From Dyadobacter sp. LHD-138 (GTDB taxonomy: Bacteria; Bacteroidota; Bacteroidia; Cytophagales; Spirosomataceae), in contig NZ_JAVFVU010000006.1 of NCBI RefSeq assembly GCF_030929615.1, positions 217,397-281,396 of the forward strand: a stretch of DNA of 64,000 nucleotides, in the 5' to 3' direction. The notes under the pieces are model-generated. The model was not told the origin of the DNA. It was given only the letters and a program-made list of their open reading frames with translations, and made no database searches. The position numbers were made by a program, and so were the translations under genes. Positions 9,278 to 18,554 of this stretch are shown here, in pieces. How positions within the stretch are numbered: the stretch's first letter is position 1; every line of letters begins with the position of its first letter.

Positions 9278-9655
9278 CTATTCTGTCAAATGCGCAACCA
9301 CTTCTACCAGGCGGTCAAAGTTTAAAGGTTTCATAAGCGCATCGTCAAATCCAGCCGCTTTAAAATCTTCTTCTGAATAGTTTTTGGCGTTGCCAGTTAT
9401 CGCTACAATTGGTGTCTTTGCTTTATCAGCATCTGCCAATTTTCTAATATTCCGTGCGCACTCCATTCCATCCATCACAGGCATATTGATGTCAAGCAAA
9501 ATGATGTCAAAATCTTCTTTTTCCAGAAGCTGCAACACTTGTTCTCCATTTTTTACGGAAGTTATTTCATAGTGTTGGAATTCCAGAATCTTCCTTGCCA
9601 GATTTTGAATTACTGAGCTGTCTTCGGCAATGAGTACTCGTTTTGTGTAGGACAT
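9278..9655 (-). CDS. Single-domain response regulator (CheY-like receiver)
   Basis: The 125 residues form one receiver domain with no output domain. The acidic pair Glu11/Asp12, phospho-acceptor Asp55 (in IILLDINMPVMDG), Thr87 and Lys109 are all in place. Such stand-alone receivers pass phosphate in phosphorelays or bind a target protein. No histidine kinase is next to it, so its partner cannot be named. It is 8 bp upstream of the MBL-fold gene and probably heads that transcript. The start is the only ATG giving a standard beta-1 strand. Confidence 0.92.
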   Translation of the reverse strand: MSYTKRVLIAEDSSVIQNLARKILEFQHYEITSVKNGEQVLQLLEKEDFDIILLDINMPVMDGMECARNIRKLADADKAKTPIVAITGNAKNYSEEDFKAAGFDDALMKPLNFDRLVEVVAHLTE

Positions 9656-9846
9656 ATAATGGATCAGGTATTGTTTTTTAATTATTTGGCAGGTGAATTT
9701 AGCTATATTTCATTCAACAACGCAAATTAGGCTGCGTGGAAGTTCCAAAATTATCATAAAAAAATAAATAATCAGGCTCTGATTTTTTCAAACGCATATT
9801 TCAGGTGTAAGTTTGTAATTCTTTTTACTTATTGATTTGTAAAATT

Positions 9847-10503
9847 ATGTTCAAAAACAAAGTAATACGCTGGAGTACCCTTGCGATGCTAATAGCTATA
9901 CTGGCTTATTTTTTTATTGAAAATTTTAATTCAGGAAGTGCTAACACAGACAGCGACGATTTAATCGCGGCAAACCCTCAAAAATATGTTGATAAAATAA
10001 GGCAGGAAAGACTTGCCAAAGACGATCAGTTCAAAACCACGAAAGACTCCCCCATTCAGGATAAAAACAGTTTTCACGGCCTGCATTATTTTGAAATTGA
10101 CCCGGCCTACCGTGTTAAGGCTTTCATCACACCTTATGAAAAAGAGGACAAGGTGATGAAAGTAACCTATACAGACGGCACCACAACCGACTATGAGCGT
10201 ATCGGTTATGCCAATTTCACGATCGACGGCGTTGCTGAAAAACTTTTATTATTAAAGAATGAGGCGGTGATATCGGTTCTATTTAAAGATGCAACCAACG
10301 GAAAGGAAACTTATGGCGGCGGAAGATATCTTGATTATCCCGTTTCAAAGATCAAGGGAGATTCCCTGGTTCTGGATTTCAATACGGCCTATAATCCCTA
10401 TTGCGTTTATGCGCCAAGCTATGCCTGCCCTGTCCCACCCGCGGAAAATACTTTATCGGTAGCAATTCGCGCAGGAGAACAAACTGAAGAAGGAAATCAT
10501 TAA
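9847..10503 (+). CDS. DUF1684 domain-containing membrane-anchored protein
   Basis: With the ATG at 9847 the protein is 218 residues: an N-terminal signal anchor (about 10-25) and then a DUF1684 domain. The family landmarks are all visible: FHGLHYFEIDPAYRVKAF, then GKETYGGGRYL, then LDFNTAYNPYCVYAPSYACP and a final PPAENTLSVAIRAGE. DUF1684 proteins have no assigned function; the three clustered Cys/Pro-rich segments suggest a ligand pocket. A TTG at 9832 would add five residues and is less likely. A possible promoter (TTTG 9812, TTGATTTG 9832) would place transcription start almost on the ATG. Confidence 0.88.
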   Translation: MFKNKVIRWSTLAMLIAILAYFFIENFNSGSANTDSDDLIAANPQKYVDKIRQERLAKDDQFKTTKDSPIQDKNSFHGLHYFEIDPAYRVKAFITPYEKEDKVMKVTYTDGTTTDYERIGYANFTIDGVAEKLLLLKNEAVISVLFKDATNGKETYGGGRYLDYPVSKIKGDSLVLDFNTAYNPYCVYAPSYACPVPPAENTLSVAIRAGEQTEEGNH

Positions 10504-10665
10504 TTTTGTAGAAATAAATAAAAAATCAAGAAGTAGTATCCGGAAAATTGGTGTAGTAAAATTGGAATTGATGAACTGATCGGCGCTAAAATCTTTCTTA
10601 GCTCAACTTTCAATTCTCCACTTTCAACTAACATTTCCCACGTCCTGCTCATATAAAATACCCGC

Positions 10666-13080
10666 ATGAAAATTTCGTATAAGTGGCTTAAAGAATTAAT
10701 TGAAATAACCGAAACGCCGGAAGAAATTGGCAAATTATTAACCGGAACGGGACTGGAAGTTGAAGGCATTGAAGAAGTAGAATCCATAAAAGGCGGTCTG
10801 AAAGGTGTCGTTATCGGTGAAGTATTAACGTGTGAAAAACATCCGGAAGCGGATCGTCTGAAAATAACGACTGTTGACGTTGGTTTGGAACAACCACTCA
10901 ATATTGTCTGCGGCGCCCCAAATGTTGCTGTCGGACAAAAAGTAATTTTGGCTACCGTTGGTGCCACACTTTATCCGACTGGAAGCGAGGAACCGCTGGT
11001 TTTGAAAAAATCAAAAATCAGAGGCGCACTTTCCGAAGGCATGATCTGTGCCGAAGACGAGTTAGGTCTGGGACAATCGCATGACGGAATTCTGGTTTTG
11101 GATACGGATCTTCCAAATGGAACACCCGCATCCGAATATTTCGGAATTTCTTCTGATTATTTAATTGAAATCGGCTTAACGCCCAACCGCGCAGACGCCG
11201 CGTCTCATTATGGGGTAGCCCGTGACTTAAAAGCGGTTTTGAACCGTGCGATTACACTGCCATCCGTGGATGCTTTCGCCGTCGATAATCAGTCACTTCC
11301 TATTTCAGTACGTGTTGAAAATAGTGAGGCCGCGCCCCGATACGCCGGATTGACGATCACAGGCATTAAAGTGGGCGATTCTCCTGAATGGTTAAAGCAG
11401 CGTCTTGCGACCATCGGCATTCGTTCGATCAACTCCATTGTCGATATTACCAATTATATCTGCCACGAACTTGGGCAGCCCATGCACGCTTTTGATGCCG
11501 ATAAAATCACCGGCAATAAAGTGATTGTAAAAACCGTAACCGCAGGCACACCTTTCGTTACACTGGACGGACAGGATAGAAAACTTTCTGATGCCGACCT
11601 GATGATTTGCAATGAAACGGAACCGATGTGCATTGCAGGTGTTTTTGGTGGATTAACTTCCGGAGTAACCGCTGAAACCACTTCTATTTTCCTGGAATCT
11701 GCATACTTTTCGCCGATCTGGGTACGTCGCACGGCCCAGCGTTTTGCGCTTAAAACGGACTCCTCTTTCCGTTTCGAAAGAGGGACCGACCCGAACATGC
11801 CACTTTATGCTTTGAAGAGATCGGCTTTACTGGTAAAAGAAATTGCCGGAGGGTCCATTTCCTCTGATATTGTTGACTTGTATCCAAATCCGGTTGAAAA
11901 TTTCGAGGTAAAAGTGAGCTATCGCCATATCGACCGGCTGCTTGGTAAATCTTTGGAAAAATCGCTGATTAAAACCATTCTTAACGGACTGGATATCACG
12001 ATCACAAACGAGGATGAAAATGGCTTTATCGCCGTTGTGCCTCCGTACCGTGTGGATGTACAGCGTGAGGCGGATATTATTGAAGAAATCCTTCGTATCT
12101 ACGGATTTGACCAGATCGAGCTTTCCTCGGGATTGAGCTCTGATTATCTTTCCGACTTCCCGGTTAACGATCCTGAAAAACTCAAAATGCGTATTTCAGA
12201 ATTACTGGCTGCTAACGGATTTAATGAAACGATCACCAATTCACTGACCAAACCGGAGCCGCAATCGACTTTGGGAGACAGTGTTTTTGGCAACCCGGTT
12301 AAGATCCTGAATTACCTGAGTGAAGATTTGTCTGTGATGCGTCAGACTTTGATTTTTTCAGGACTTGAAGTAGTTGCTTACAATGTTAACCGCAGACAAA
12401 AAGACCTTAAACTTTTTGAATTCGGGAAAACCTACCACGAAGTGAACGGCAAGTACACCGAGAAAGAACGTATTGCACTTTTCGTTTCCGGAAATATTCA
12501 GGAAGAAATCTGGCTGGAAAAAGCACGGGAAGTTACCTTTCATGACCTGGCCGCATCTGTCAATCAGATTCTGGTTGCGATGAAAGTGAAGAACGTCGAA
12601 AAAGAAACGGCAGACGCCAATATTTTTTCAGAAGGAATTACGCTTACCCTTAATAAAAAACCGGTTGTGTCGTTTGGTTTGTTAAAATCGGCGATTACGA
12701 AAAAAGCAGATGTGAAAGCCCCGGTTTTCTTCGCTGATTTCGATTGGGATTATTTGTTAAAACAATACAATTCGGCCGTGGAGTTTAAGGAAGTTTCCCG
12801 TTTCCCGGAAGTAAGACGAGACTTGTCTCTGGTGGTTGAAAAGAAAATCACTTTCGAGGAACTTCGTCAGATTGCCTATAAAACAGAAAAGCAATTGTTA
12901 CGTTCTGTTAATGTTTTTGATGTTTATGAAGGAGCAAATCTGGAAGGAAAGAAATCATATTCGATCAGTTTCATTTTGCAGGATGACCAACAGACACTGA
13001 CCGACAAGGTTATTGACAAATCCATGCAGAAACTGATTGCTACTTATGAGCGTGAACTAGGAGCAGTGATCAGAAAATAA
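10666..13080 (+). CDS. pheT: Phenylalanine--tRNA ligase beta subunit
   Basis: This 804-residue protein has the normal length and order of PheT. An EMAP/tRNA-binding-like domain (about 40-150) is followed by the B3/B4 editing module (about 210-385), the B5 domain (about 405-475), the catalytic-like core and a C-terminal anticodon-binding FDX-ACB domain (about 710-804, with FPEVRRDLSLVV). With the alpha subunit PheS, encoded elsewhere, it charges tRNA-Phe in the cytoplasm and hydrolyses mischarged Tyr-tRNA-Phe. A terminator sits 72 bp after the stop, so the following zapA-rny genes may use their own promoter. Confidence 0.97.
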   Translation: MKISYKWLKELIEITETPEEIGKLLTGTGLEVEGIEEVESIKGGLKGVVIGEVLTCEKHPEADRLKITTVDVGLEQPLNIVCGAPNVAVGQKVILATVGATLYPTGSEEPLVLKKSKIRGALSEGMICAEDELGLGQSHDGILVLDTDLPNGTPASEYFGISSDYLIEIGLTPNRADAASHYGVARDLKAVLNRAITLPSVDAFAVDNQSLPISVRVENSEAAPRYAGLTITGIKVGDSPEWLKQRLATIGIRSINSIVDITNYICHELGQPMHAFDADKITGNKVIVKTVTAGTPFVTLDGQDRKLSDADLMICNETEPMCIAGVFGGLTSGVTAETTSIFLESAYFSPIWVRRTAQRFALKTDSSFRFERGTDPNMPLYALKRSALLVKEIAGGSISSDIVDLYPNPVENFEVKVSYRHIDRLLGKSLEKSLIKTILNGLDITITNEDENGFIAVVPPYRVDVQREADIIEEILRIYGFDQIELSSGLSSDYLSDFPVNDPEKLKMRISELLAANGFNETITNSLTKPEPQSTLGDSVFGNPVKILNYLSEDLSVMRQTLIFSGLEVVAYNVNRRQKDLKLFEFGKTYHEVNGKYTEKERIALFVSGNIQEEIWLEKAREVTFHDLAASVNQILVAMKVKNVEKETADANIFSEGITLTLNKKPVVSFGLLKSAITKKADVKAPVFFADFDWDYLLKQYNSAVEFKEVSRFPEVRRDLSLVVEKKITFEELRQIAYKTEKQLLRSVNVFDVYEGANLEGKKSYSISFILQDDQQTLTDKVIDKSMQKLIATYERELGAVIRK

Positions 13081-13151
13081 TTTGAATTAGTCCGTTTCGA
13101 GAACACGAATTTTAACGGATTATTAGGTTTGTAGACATAAAGTTACACTTA

Positions 13152-13179
13152 AAAACCGGACAAAAATCCGTCCGGTTTT
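13152..13179 (+). terminator. Rho-independent terminator after pheT
   Basis: A perfect 10-bp stem (AAAACCGGAC / GTCCGGTTTT) with an 8-nt loop is followed by a T-rich run, 72 bp beyond the pheT stop. Confidence 0.8.
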
Positions 13180-13217
13180 CATTTTAAATTGCGGCCAGCA
13201 CCGCTTTCGATAAAAAA

Positions 13218-13562
13218 ATGGAACAGAGCAGTTCACGCATGATTGAGCGAAAATTATCCGACTTGGAGAAGAAGTTGGAGATCTTAATCATGACGAAAGA
13301 GAAACTAAGTTGGTCAGTTTCAGAATTGCAACGTGAAAACACTGAGCTCCGTGCAAACAACACGGAGTTAAAAGAAGAAGTAAAGGAAATAAAGAAAAAA
13401 TACACTACTTTACAAAAAGACTTTAATAAGTCTAAAACTTTCGTTAAAATTGTCACTAGTAAACTGACACCAACAGGCGGTTTGTCCGAACTGAAAGAAA
13501 CGGTTGAACGATATATTGAAGAGATCGATAAGTGCATCGAATTGCTTGAAGATACCTTATGA
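13218..13562 (+). CDS. Coiled-coil protein encoded upstream of zapA
   Basis: This 114-residue cytoplasmic protein has heptad-like leucine spacing and alternating Lys/Glu from about residue 8 to 85, which predicts one long coiled coil. A short second helix follows after the SKLTPTGG break. Its last codons overlap the zapA start in the four-base ATGA arrangement (13559-13562), so the two are translationally coupled. The coiled-coil form and the coupling suggest a ZapB-like partner that bridges ZapA to other divisome parts. That is an inference from context and shape; I do not recognise a named family. Confidence 0.82.
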   Translation: MEQSSSRMIERKLSDLEKKLEILIMTKEKLSWSVSELQRENTELRANNTELKEEVKEIKKKYTTLQKDFNKSKTFVKIVTSKLTPTGGLSELKETVERYIEEIDKCIELLEDTL

Positions 13563-13870
13563 AAAAAAATCATATACCCAATCCTGACGTTTCAGTCTTT
13601 ATAAAACTGCTCGACAGGGGTTTTAAGTTAAGTGTTCCGGCTGATCAGGAAATATTTTACAGGGACGGTTATGAGGTATTTATGGAACGTGTACAGCAGC
13701 TTAAGAAAAAGGGAAAAGGATACGACGATATTGAGGCCATAGCACTAACTTCTATTGAATGCCTGGTGGCATTACAGAGAAATATAGAGGAGACTAACCA
13801 CCTTCTGGCAATGTTCGAAAACAGGATAGACAGCCTGGATGTACATGTTACAGAGGCTATTCCAAACTGA
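13559..13870 (+). CDS. zapA: Cell division protein ZapA
   Basis: This 103-residue protein has the ZapA pattern: an N-terminal beta globular part (SVFIKLLDRGFKLSVPADQE, about 11-30), then the central YEVFMERVQQLKKKGKGY helix, then a C-terminal helix ending in a coiled coil. ZapA binds FtsZ and cross-links protofilaments at the Z ring. It overlaps the upstream coiled-coil gene by 4 bp and is followed after 168 bp by rny. This order is common in Bacteroidota and supports the call, since ZapA sequences are short and variable. Confidence 0.85.
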   Translation: MKKNHIPNPDVSVFIKLLDRGFKLSVPADQEIFYRDGYEVFMERVQQLKKKGKGYDDIEAIALTSIECLVALQRNIEETNHLLAMFENRIDSLDVHVTEAIPN

Positions 13871-14038
13871 ATCGGCACATATTCTTCGGTACAAACCGAT
13901 CAAACAAATTATGGGGTTTGATACATTTATACACCTTTAATTAAGAAAAAGATCTCCAAATTATCGTACAACGGATAGGTTCGGCATTTTAAGCGCATGT
14001 AGTCGGTAGCACCCAACTATTGTAAACACATTACTGAA

Positions 14039-15610
14039 ATGTCAAATTCTTTAATTTTTATTGTCCTACTATCTGATATCATCGCACTTGGTGTGGGGGT
14101 ATTTGCAGGTAAATACATTTTCAAAAAATCTTTCGACCAAAAGGAAAAAGACGCTCAGGACCGGGCGGTTGAAATAATACGTAACGCAGAACAGTCTGCC
14201 GAGAACATTAAGAGAGACCGTATCCTTGAAGCAAAAGAAAAGTATTTACGCCTGAAAACGGAATTTGAAGAGGAATCAAACAAGAAAAGGGTTATTCTTC
14301 AAACCAACGAACAAAAGCTTAAACAGCGCGAGCAAAGCCTTCAGCAGACTGTTGAGCAGAACAAGCGTCGTGAAAACGAACTTGAAACACTTAAGAATAA
14401 CCTGAATTCCCAGCTTGAAACCGCTACCAAAAAACGCGAAGAAGCTGAAAAAATGCTTCACCAGCAGGTTTCACAGCTTGAAAAACTCGCTAATCTTACT
14501 GCCGATCAGGCAAGAGAACAATTGGTTGATGCTTTGAAAGCCGAGGCCGATACAAGAGCGGGATCCTACGTGAAAAGCGCCATGGAAGAAGCGCGTCTGA
14601 CGGCAACAAAAGAAGCCAAGAAAATTGTTATCGAAACCATTCAGCGTACTGCGGCCGAACACGCCATTGAAAACTGTGTATCTGTTTTCAACATTGAAAA
14701 CGACGATATCAAAGGTAAAATCATTGGTCGTGAAGGACGTAATATTCGTGCTTTGGAAGCCGCAACCGGTGTTGAGATTATTGTAGATGATACTCCGGAA
14801 GCGATCGTAATTTCCGGTTTCGATCCGGTTCGTCGTGAAATTGCCCGTCTGGCGCTCCACCGTCTTGTTCAGGATGGTCGCATCCACCCGGCACGGATTG
14901 AAGAAGTTGTTGCGAAAACACGTAAAAATATTGACGACGAAATCGTTGAAATCGGAGAGCGTACTGTGATTGACATGGGTATTCATGGTTTGCATCCCGA
15001 GCTGGTTAAGATGATTGGCCGCATGCGTTTCCGTTCTTCTTATGGCCAGAACCTTTTGCAGCACTCGCGTGAAGTTGCAAAACTTTGTGCAACGATGGCA
15101 TCGGAATTGGGCTTAAATACCAAACTGGCAAAACGTGCGGGTCTGCTTCATGATATTGGAAAAGTTTGGCCGGAAGAATCTGATCTGCCGCACGCAATCC
15201 TGGGCATGGAACTTGCCAAGAAATTCAAGGAAAATCCGGAAGTATGCAATGCGATCGGAGCACACCATGATGAAATTGAAATGACAAGTATTTTGTCTCC
15301 GATCATTCAGGTTTGTGATGCTATTTCAGGCTCTCGTCCGGGTGCACGCCGCGAGATGATGGAATCTTATATCCAGCGTCTGCGTGACCTTGAAAACATG
15401 GCGATGTCGTTTGACGGTGTTGAGAAATGTTATGCTATTCAGGCGGGCCGCGAGCTTCGTGTGATTATTGATGCAGACAACGTTTCGGACGAAAAAGCAG
15501 GAATGCTTTCTTTCGACATCTCGCAAAAAATTGAAAAAGAAATGCAGTATCCGGGACAAATCAAAATTACAGTAATCCGTGAAATGCGTTCAGTGGCATA
15601 TGCGCGGTAA
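14039..15610 (+). CDS. rny: Ribonuclease Y
   Basis: This 523-residue protein has all four RNase Y parts: an N-terminal membrane helix (about 4-25), a long charged coiled coil (about 30-200), a KH domain ([16 protein letters not shown], about 225-240) and an HD domain ([10 protein letters not shown], then IGAHHDE). RNase Y is a membrane-bound endoribonuclease that starts mRNA decay. The ATG at 14039 places the transmembrane helix directly at the N-terminus. The AAA+ ATPase gene follows after 16 bp and is probably co-transcribed. Confidence 0.96.
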   Translation: MSNSLIFIVLLSDIIALGVGVFAGKYIFKKSFDQKEKDAQDRAVEIIRNAEQSAENIKRDRILEAKEKYLRLKTEFEEESNKKRVILQTNEQKLKQREQSLQQTVEQNKRRENELETLKNNLNSQLETATKKREEAEKMLHQQVSQLEKLANLTADQAREQLVDALKAEADTRAGSYVKSAMEEARLTATKEAKKIVIETIQRTAAEHAIENCVSVFNIENDDIKGKIIGREGRNIRALEAATGVEIIVDDTPEAIVISGFDPVRREIARLALHRLVQDGRIHPARIEEVVAKTRKNIDDEIVEIGERTVIDMGIHGLHPELVKMIGRMRFRSSYGQNLLQHSREVAKLCATMASELGLNTKLAKRAGLLHDIGKVWPEESDLPHAILGMELAKKFKENPEVCNAIGAHHDEIEMTSILSPIIQVCDAISGSRPGARREMMESYIQRLRDLENMAMSFDGVEKCYAIQAGRELRVIIDADNVSDEKAGMLSFDISQKIEKEMQYPGQIKITVIREMRSVAYAR

Positions 15611-15626
15611 AACAGCCTAATGATAC

Positions 15627-17159
15627 ATGAGATATTCAGAGCTTACAAGTCCCGAAACATTAGGCATTCACACGCTTGGTGCATTAAAAAAAGCTGGTTA
15701 TAAATCACGTTCGATCAAGCAGGAGCTTCGGGACAATCTGATTCAAAAAATAAAAAACAAAGAAGAAGTTTTCCCCGGAATCTGGGGATATGAGGAAACC
15801 GTAATCCCTGACGTTGAACGTGCCATTTTATCCATGCACAACATCAATTTGCTGGGTTTACGTGGACAAGCCAAAACGCGGATCGCGCGTATGATGGTGA
15901 ATTTGCTGGACGAATATATTCCTTACATCCAGGATTCGGAACTGCATGATGACCCGTTGGCACCTTTGTCAAGATTTGCAAAAGATCTGGTTGAAGAAAA
16001 AGGCGACAATACACCGATCGCCTGGCTCCACAGAAACGAACGTTATACGGAAAAACTGGCAACACCGGATGTTTCTGTGGCAGATTTGATCGGAGATGTG
16101 GACCCGATTAAGGCCGCCACTTTGCGATTACCTTATTCCGATGAACGCGTGATCCATTTCGGATTGATTCCCCGTTCACACCGAGGTATTTTTGTTATTA
16201 ACGAATTACCCGATTTACAGGCGCGTATTCAGGTTGCTCTGTTCAATATTTTACAGGAAGGAGATATCCAGATCCGTGGCTTTAAGCTTCGCCTTCCCCT
16301 GGATATTCAGTTTGTCTTTACAGCCAATCCGGAAGATTATACCAACCGTGGCAGCATTGTAACGCCATTGAAAGACCGCATCGAAAGCCAGATCGTAACG
16401 CACTACCCAAAAACACTTGAGGTAGGTAAAAAAATTACTGAACAGGAAGCGGTTGTAAAAACGGAACAAAAGGAAACTGTGAAGGTGAATGAGCTGATAA
16501 AAACGCTCATTGAACAGATCGCCTTTGAGGCTCGTGAAAGTGAATATGTAGATAGTAAAAGCGGCGTTTCGGCTCGTTTGACAATTTCTGCCTATGAAAG
16601 TCTTTTGAGCGCTGCGGAAAGACGCGCGTTGCGAAACGGAGAAGATTCTACGCATGTTCGCATTGCCGACCTCTACGGCGTTATTCCGGCCATATGCGGT
16701 AAAGTGGAGCTTGTTTATGAAGGCGAGGTAGAAGGGCCCGTTATTGTGGCTCAAAACCTGATTGGAAAAGCAATCCGTACCCAGTTCCTGAATTATTTCC
16801 CAGATCCTGAAAAATCCAAAAAAAGCAAGATCAATCCGTTTGCGAAAGTGATCGAGTGGTTTGGTTCAGGCAATGAAATGGAAATGATTGGTGATATGGC
16901 CGATCGTGAATACATTGCCCGCCTTAAAACCATCGACGGTCTGGATGACTTCGTCGATATGTTAAGTGCCTATGGTGATGCTGACGAAAAACTGTTCATG
17001 ATGGAATTCGCGCTGCACGGCATGGCAGAATATTCCCTTATCGGAAAGCAATCACTTGACCAGGGCATCAAATTCCAGGATCTTGTGAGCAGCATGTTTT
17101 CGGGACCGGATGATGAAGATTTTGATTTTGATGATGACGACGAAAAAGGAAGATTTTAA
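15627..17159 (+). CDS. MoxR/magnesium-chelatase-like AAA+ ATPase
   Basis: This 510-residue AAA+ protein has a Walker A variant GLRGQAKT at 77-84, a Walker B-like GIFVINELPDL and a sensor FVFTANPEDYTNR. It has the chelatase-type insertion around PRSHRGIF. The C-terminus is strongly acidic (DDEDFDFDDDDE). Such ATPases usually act with a VWA/MIDAS protein as chaperone or metal-insertion machines. A matching VWA protein is encoded 29 kb away at 46552-47661 rather than next door. The NCBI-style name sigma-54-interacting regulator sometimes given to this group is probably misleading, since no GAFTGA loop or DNA-binding domain is seen. The cellular target is unknown. Confidence 0.87.
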   Translation: MRYSELTSPETLGIHTLGALKKAGYKSRSIKQELRDNLIQKIKNKEEVFPGIWGYEETVIPDVERAILSMHNINLLGLRGQAKTRIARMMVNLLDEYIPYIQDSELHDDPLAPLSRFAKDLVEEKGDNTPIAWLHRNERYTEKLATPDVSVADLIGDVDPIKAATLRLPYSDERVIHFGLIPRSHRGIFVINELPDLQARIQVALFNILQEGDIQIRGFKLRLPLDIQFVFTANPEDYTNRGSIVTPLKDRIESQIVTHYPKTLEVGKKITEQEAVVKTEQKETVKVNELIKTLIEQIAFEARESEYVDSKSGVSARLTISAYESLLSAAERRALRNGEDSTHVRIADLYGVIPAICGKVELVYEGEVEGPVIVAQNLIGKAIRTQFLNYFPDPEKSKKSKINPFAKVIEWFGSGNEMEMIGDMADREYIARLKTIDGLDDFVDMLSAYGDADEKLFMMEFALHGMAEYSLIGKQSLDQGIKFQDLVSSMFSGPDDEDFDFDDDDEKGRF

Positions 17160-17173
17160 TTCTTCCTCTTGTT

Positions 17174-17220
17174 ATAAAGTAAAAGCCCTCCGGAAAATTT
17201 CCGGAGGGCTTTTACTTTAT
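17174..17220. terminator. Perfect bidirectional terminator between AAA+ gene and recA
   Basis: A 47-bp palindrome has two identical 23-nt arms (17174-17196 and 17198-17220) and a single-base centre. Runs of T follow the GC-rich core in both directions. It separates convergent genes and overlaps no coding sequence. Confidence 0.9.
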
Positions 17221-17239
17221 ATGCATTCCCTTGAATTTA

Positions 17240-18310
17240 TCACTCTGGTGATCCCTCATCCTTGATATTAGGCTCGCTGGTATCAATGAGCGCATCAGGC
17301 TCATTGTTCACCTTTGCACGTAATTTTGCTTCCAGTTCATCCATCAATTCAGGGTTATCCTTGATAAGCGCTTTTACGGCATCACGGCCCTGTCCAAGAC
17401 GGTTTCCGTCATAACTGAACCATGAACCTGATTTCTTAACGATATCCAGTTCAACGGCAAGGTCGATGATCTCCCCTACCTTTGAAATTCCTTCACCGTA
17501 CATGATGTCGAATTCAACCACCTTGAAAGGAGGTGCTACCTTATTTTTCACCACTTTCACACGTGTTCTGTTACCCAGGATCTGGTCAGCGCTTTCTTTG
17601 ATCTGGCCAACACGACGAATATCCAAACGTACAGAAGCGTAATATTTCAAGGCGTTACCACCTGTGGTCGTCTCTGGGTTACCAAACATCACACCGATCT
17701 TCTCACGAAGCTGGTTGATGAAAATACAGCAACATCCCGTTTTATTAATAACCCCGGTAAGCTTACGCAATGCCTGAGACATCAAACGAGCCTGAAGACC
17801 CATTTTACTGTCACCCATTTCGCCTTCAAGTTCTGCACGCGGAACGAGTGCCGCAACAGAGTCAATAACAATGATATCCACCGCCCCACTGCTGATCAGG
17901 TGTTCGGCAATTTCCAGCGCCTGCTCCCCGTTGTCAGGCTGGGAGATCAAAAGATTGCTTGTATCGATACCAAGCTTCTCCGCATAAGTACGGTCAAAAG
18001 CATGTTCTGCATCAATAAAAGCGGCAAGACCACCTTTTTTCTGAGCCTCAGCTATGCAGTGCATAGACAAAGTTGTTTTACCGGAAGATTCAGGGCCATA
18101 TATTTCTACCACACGGCCACGCGGAACGCCGCCTACGCCCAAAGCCAGGTCGAGTCCCAACGAACCCGTTGAGATCACAGGAATATCTAACACTTTGCTA
18201 TCACTCAGACGCATTACAGTTCCTTTACCGTAAGTCTTGTCCAATTTTTCAAGTGTAGTCTGAAGTGCCTTTAATTTGTTTTCTTTATCCGTTGTTGTTG
18301 GTTGTGCCAT
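17240..18310 (-). CDS. recA: Recombinase RecA
   Basis: With the ATG at 18310 ([10 protein letters not shown]) the protein is 356 residues, the usual RecA length. It has Walker [10 protein letters not shown], the MAW-like region, Walker [12 protein letters not shown]1/L2 loops including [15 protein letters not shown], and an acidic C-terminal tail. RecA forms ATP-dependent filaments on ssDNA for strand exchange and triggers LexA-type self-cleavage. An in-frame ATG at 18322 would add MSCF, but the shorter start fits homologues better. A well-formed promoter lies about 200 bp upstream, and a terminator-like hairpin sits in the leader just before the start. Confidence 0.97.
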   Translation of the reverse strand: MAQPTTTDKENKLKALQTTLEKLDKTYGKGTVMRLSDSKVLDIPVISTGSLGLDLALGVGGVPRGRVVEIYGPESSGKTTLSMHCIAEAQKKGGLAAFIDAEHAFDRTYAEKLGIDTSNLLISQPDNGEQALEIAEHLISSGAVDIIVIDSVAALVPRAELEGEMGDSKMGLQARLMSQALRKLTGVINKTGCCCIFINQLREKIGVMFGNPETTTGGNALKYYASVRLDIRRVGQIKESADQILGNRTRVKVVKNKVAPPFKVVEFDIMYGEGISKVGEIIDLAVELDIVKKSGSWFSYDGNRLGQGRDAVKALIKDNPELMDELEAKLRAKVNNEPDALIDTSEPNIKDEGSPE

Positions 18311-18340
18311 AAAGCAGGACAAGTTGTATTTAGTTTGAAC

Positions 18341-18375
18341 ATAAAAATAGCGGTTTATGCATTACAAAAACCGCT
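18341..18375 (-). promoter_or_regulatory. Terminator-like hairpin in the recA leader
   Basis: On the minus strand an 8-bp stem AGCGGTTT/AAACCGCT (18375-18368 and 18356-18349, 11-nt loop) is followed directly by ATTTTTAT. It lies between the recA promoter and its start codon, ending 30 nt upstream of the ATG, so it could attenuate recA transcription. The structure is seen; the regulatory role is inferred. Confidence 0.45.
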
Positions 18376-18506
18376 CCTACCAGCTTATTTCTGAACCGTA
18401 AATCTACCTTTTTTTGACTGCAATTAAAAGGTATTTTATACAATCTGCGCTGAATAACTCCCAACGCAGTTTCCATCCCAAAAGTGGCAGAAGATAACAT
18501 CAGTAA

Positions 18507-18538
18507 CAAAGATATGATATTATCTGTATCAATACAAA
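18507..18538 (-). promoter_or_regulatory. recA promoter
   Basis: Minus strand: TTTG (18538-18535), a 20-nt spacer and a perfect TATCTTTG (18514-18507). This is the best match to the Bacteroidota housekeeping promoter in the window. The predicted start near 18500 gives a leader of about 190 nt. No clear SOS-type palindrome was recognised in it. Confidence 0.75.
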
Positions 18539-18554
18539 AATTAAGTTACAATAA

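Noticed and set aside
10560..10640. Low-complexity CAACTTTCAA-like stretch before pheT
   Set aside because: Imperfect, short and without unit periodicity; not a clear repeat, CRISPR or leader peptide.
14471..15064. 197-aa minus-strand ORF within rny
   Set aside because: Antisense to the KH and HD domains of RNase Y; low-complexity Asn/Phe-rich translation typical of shadow frames.
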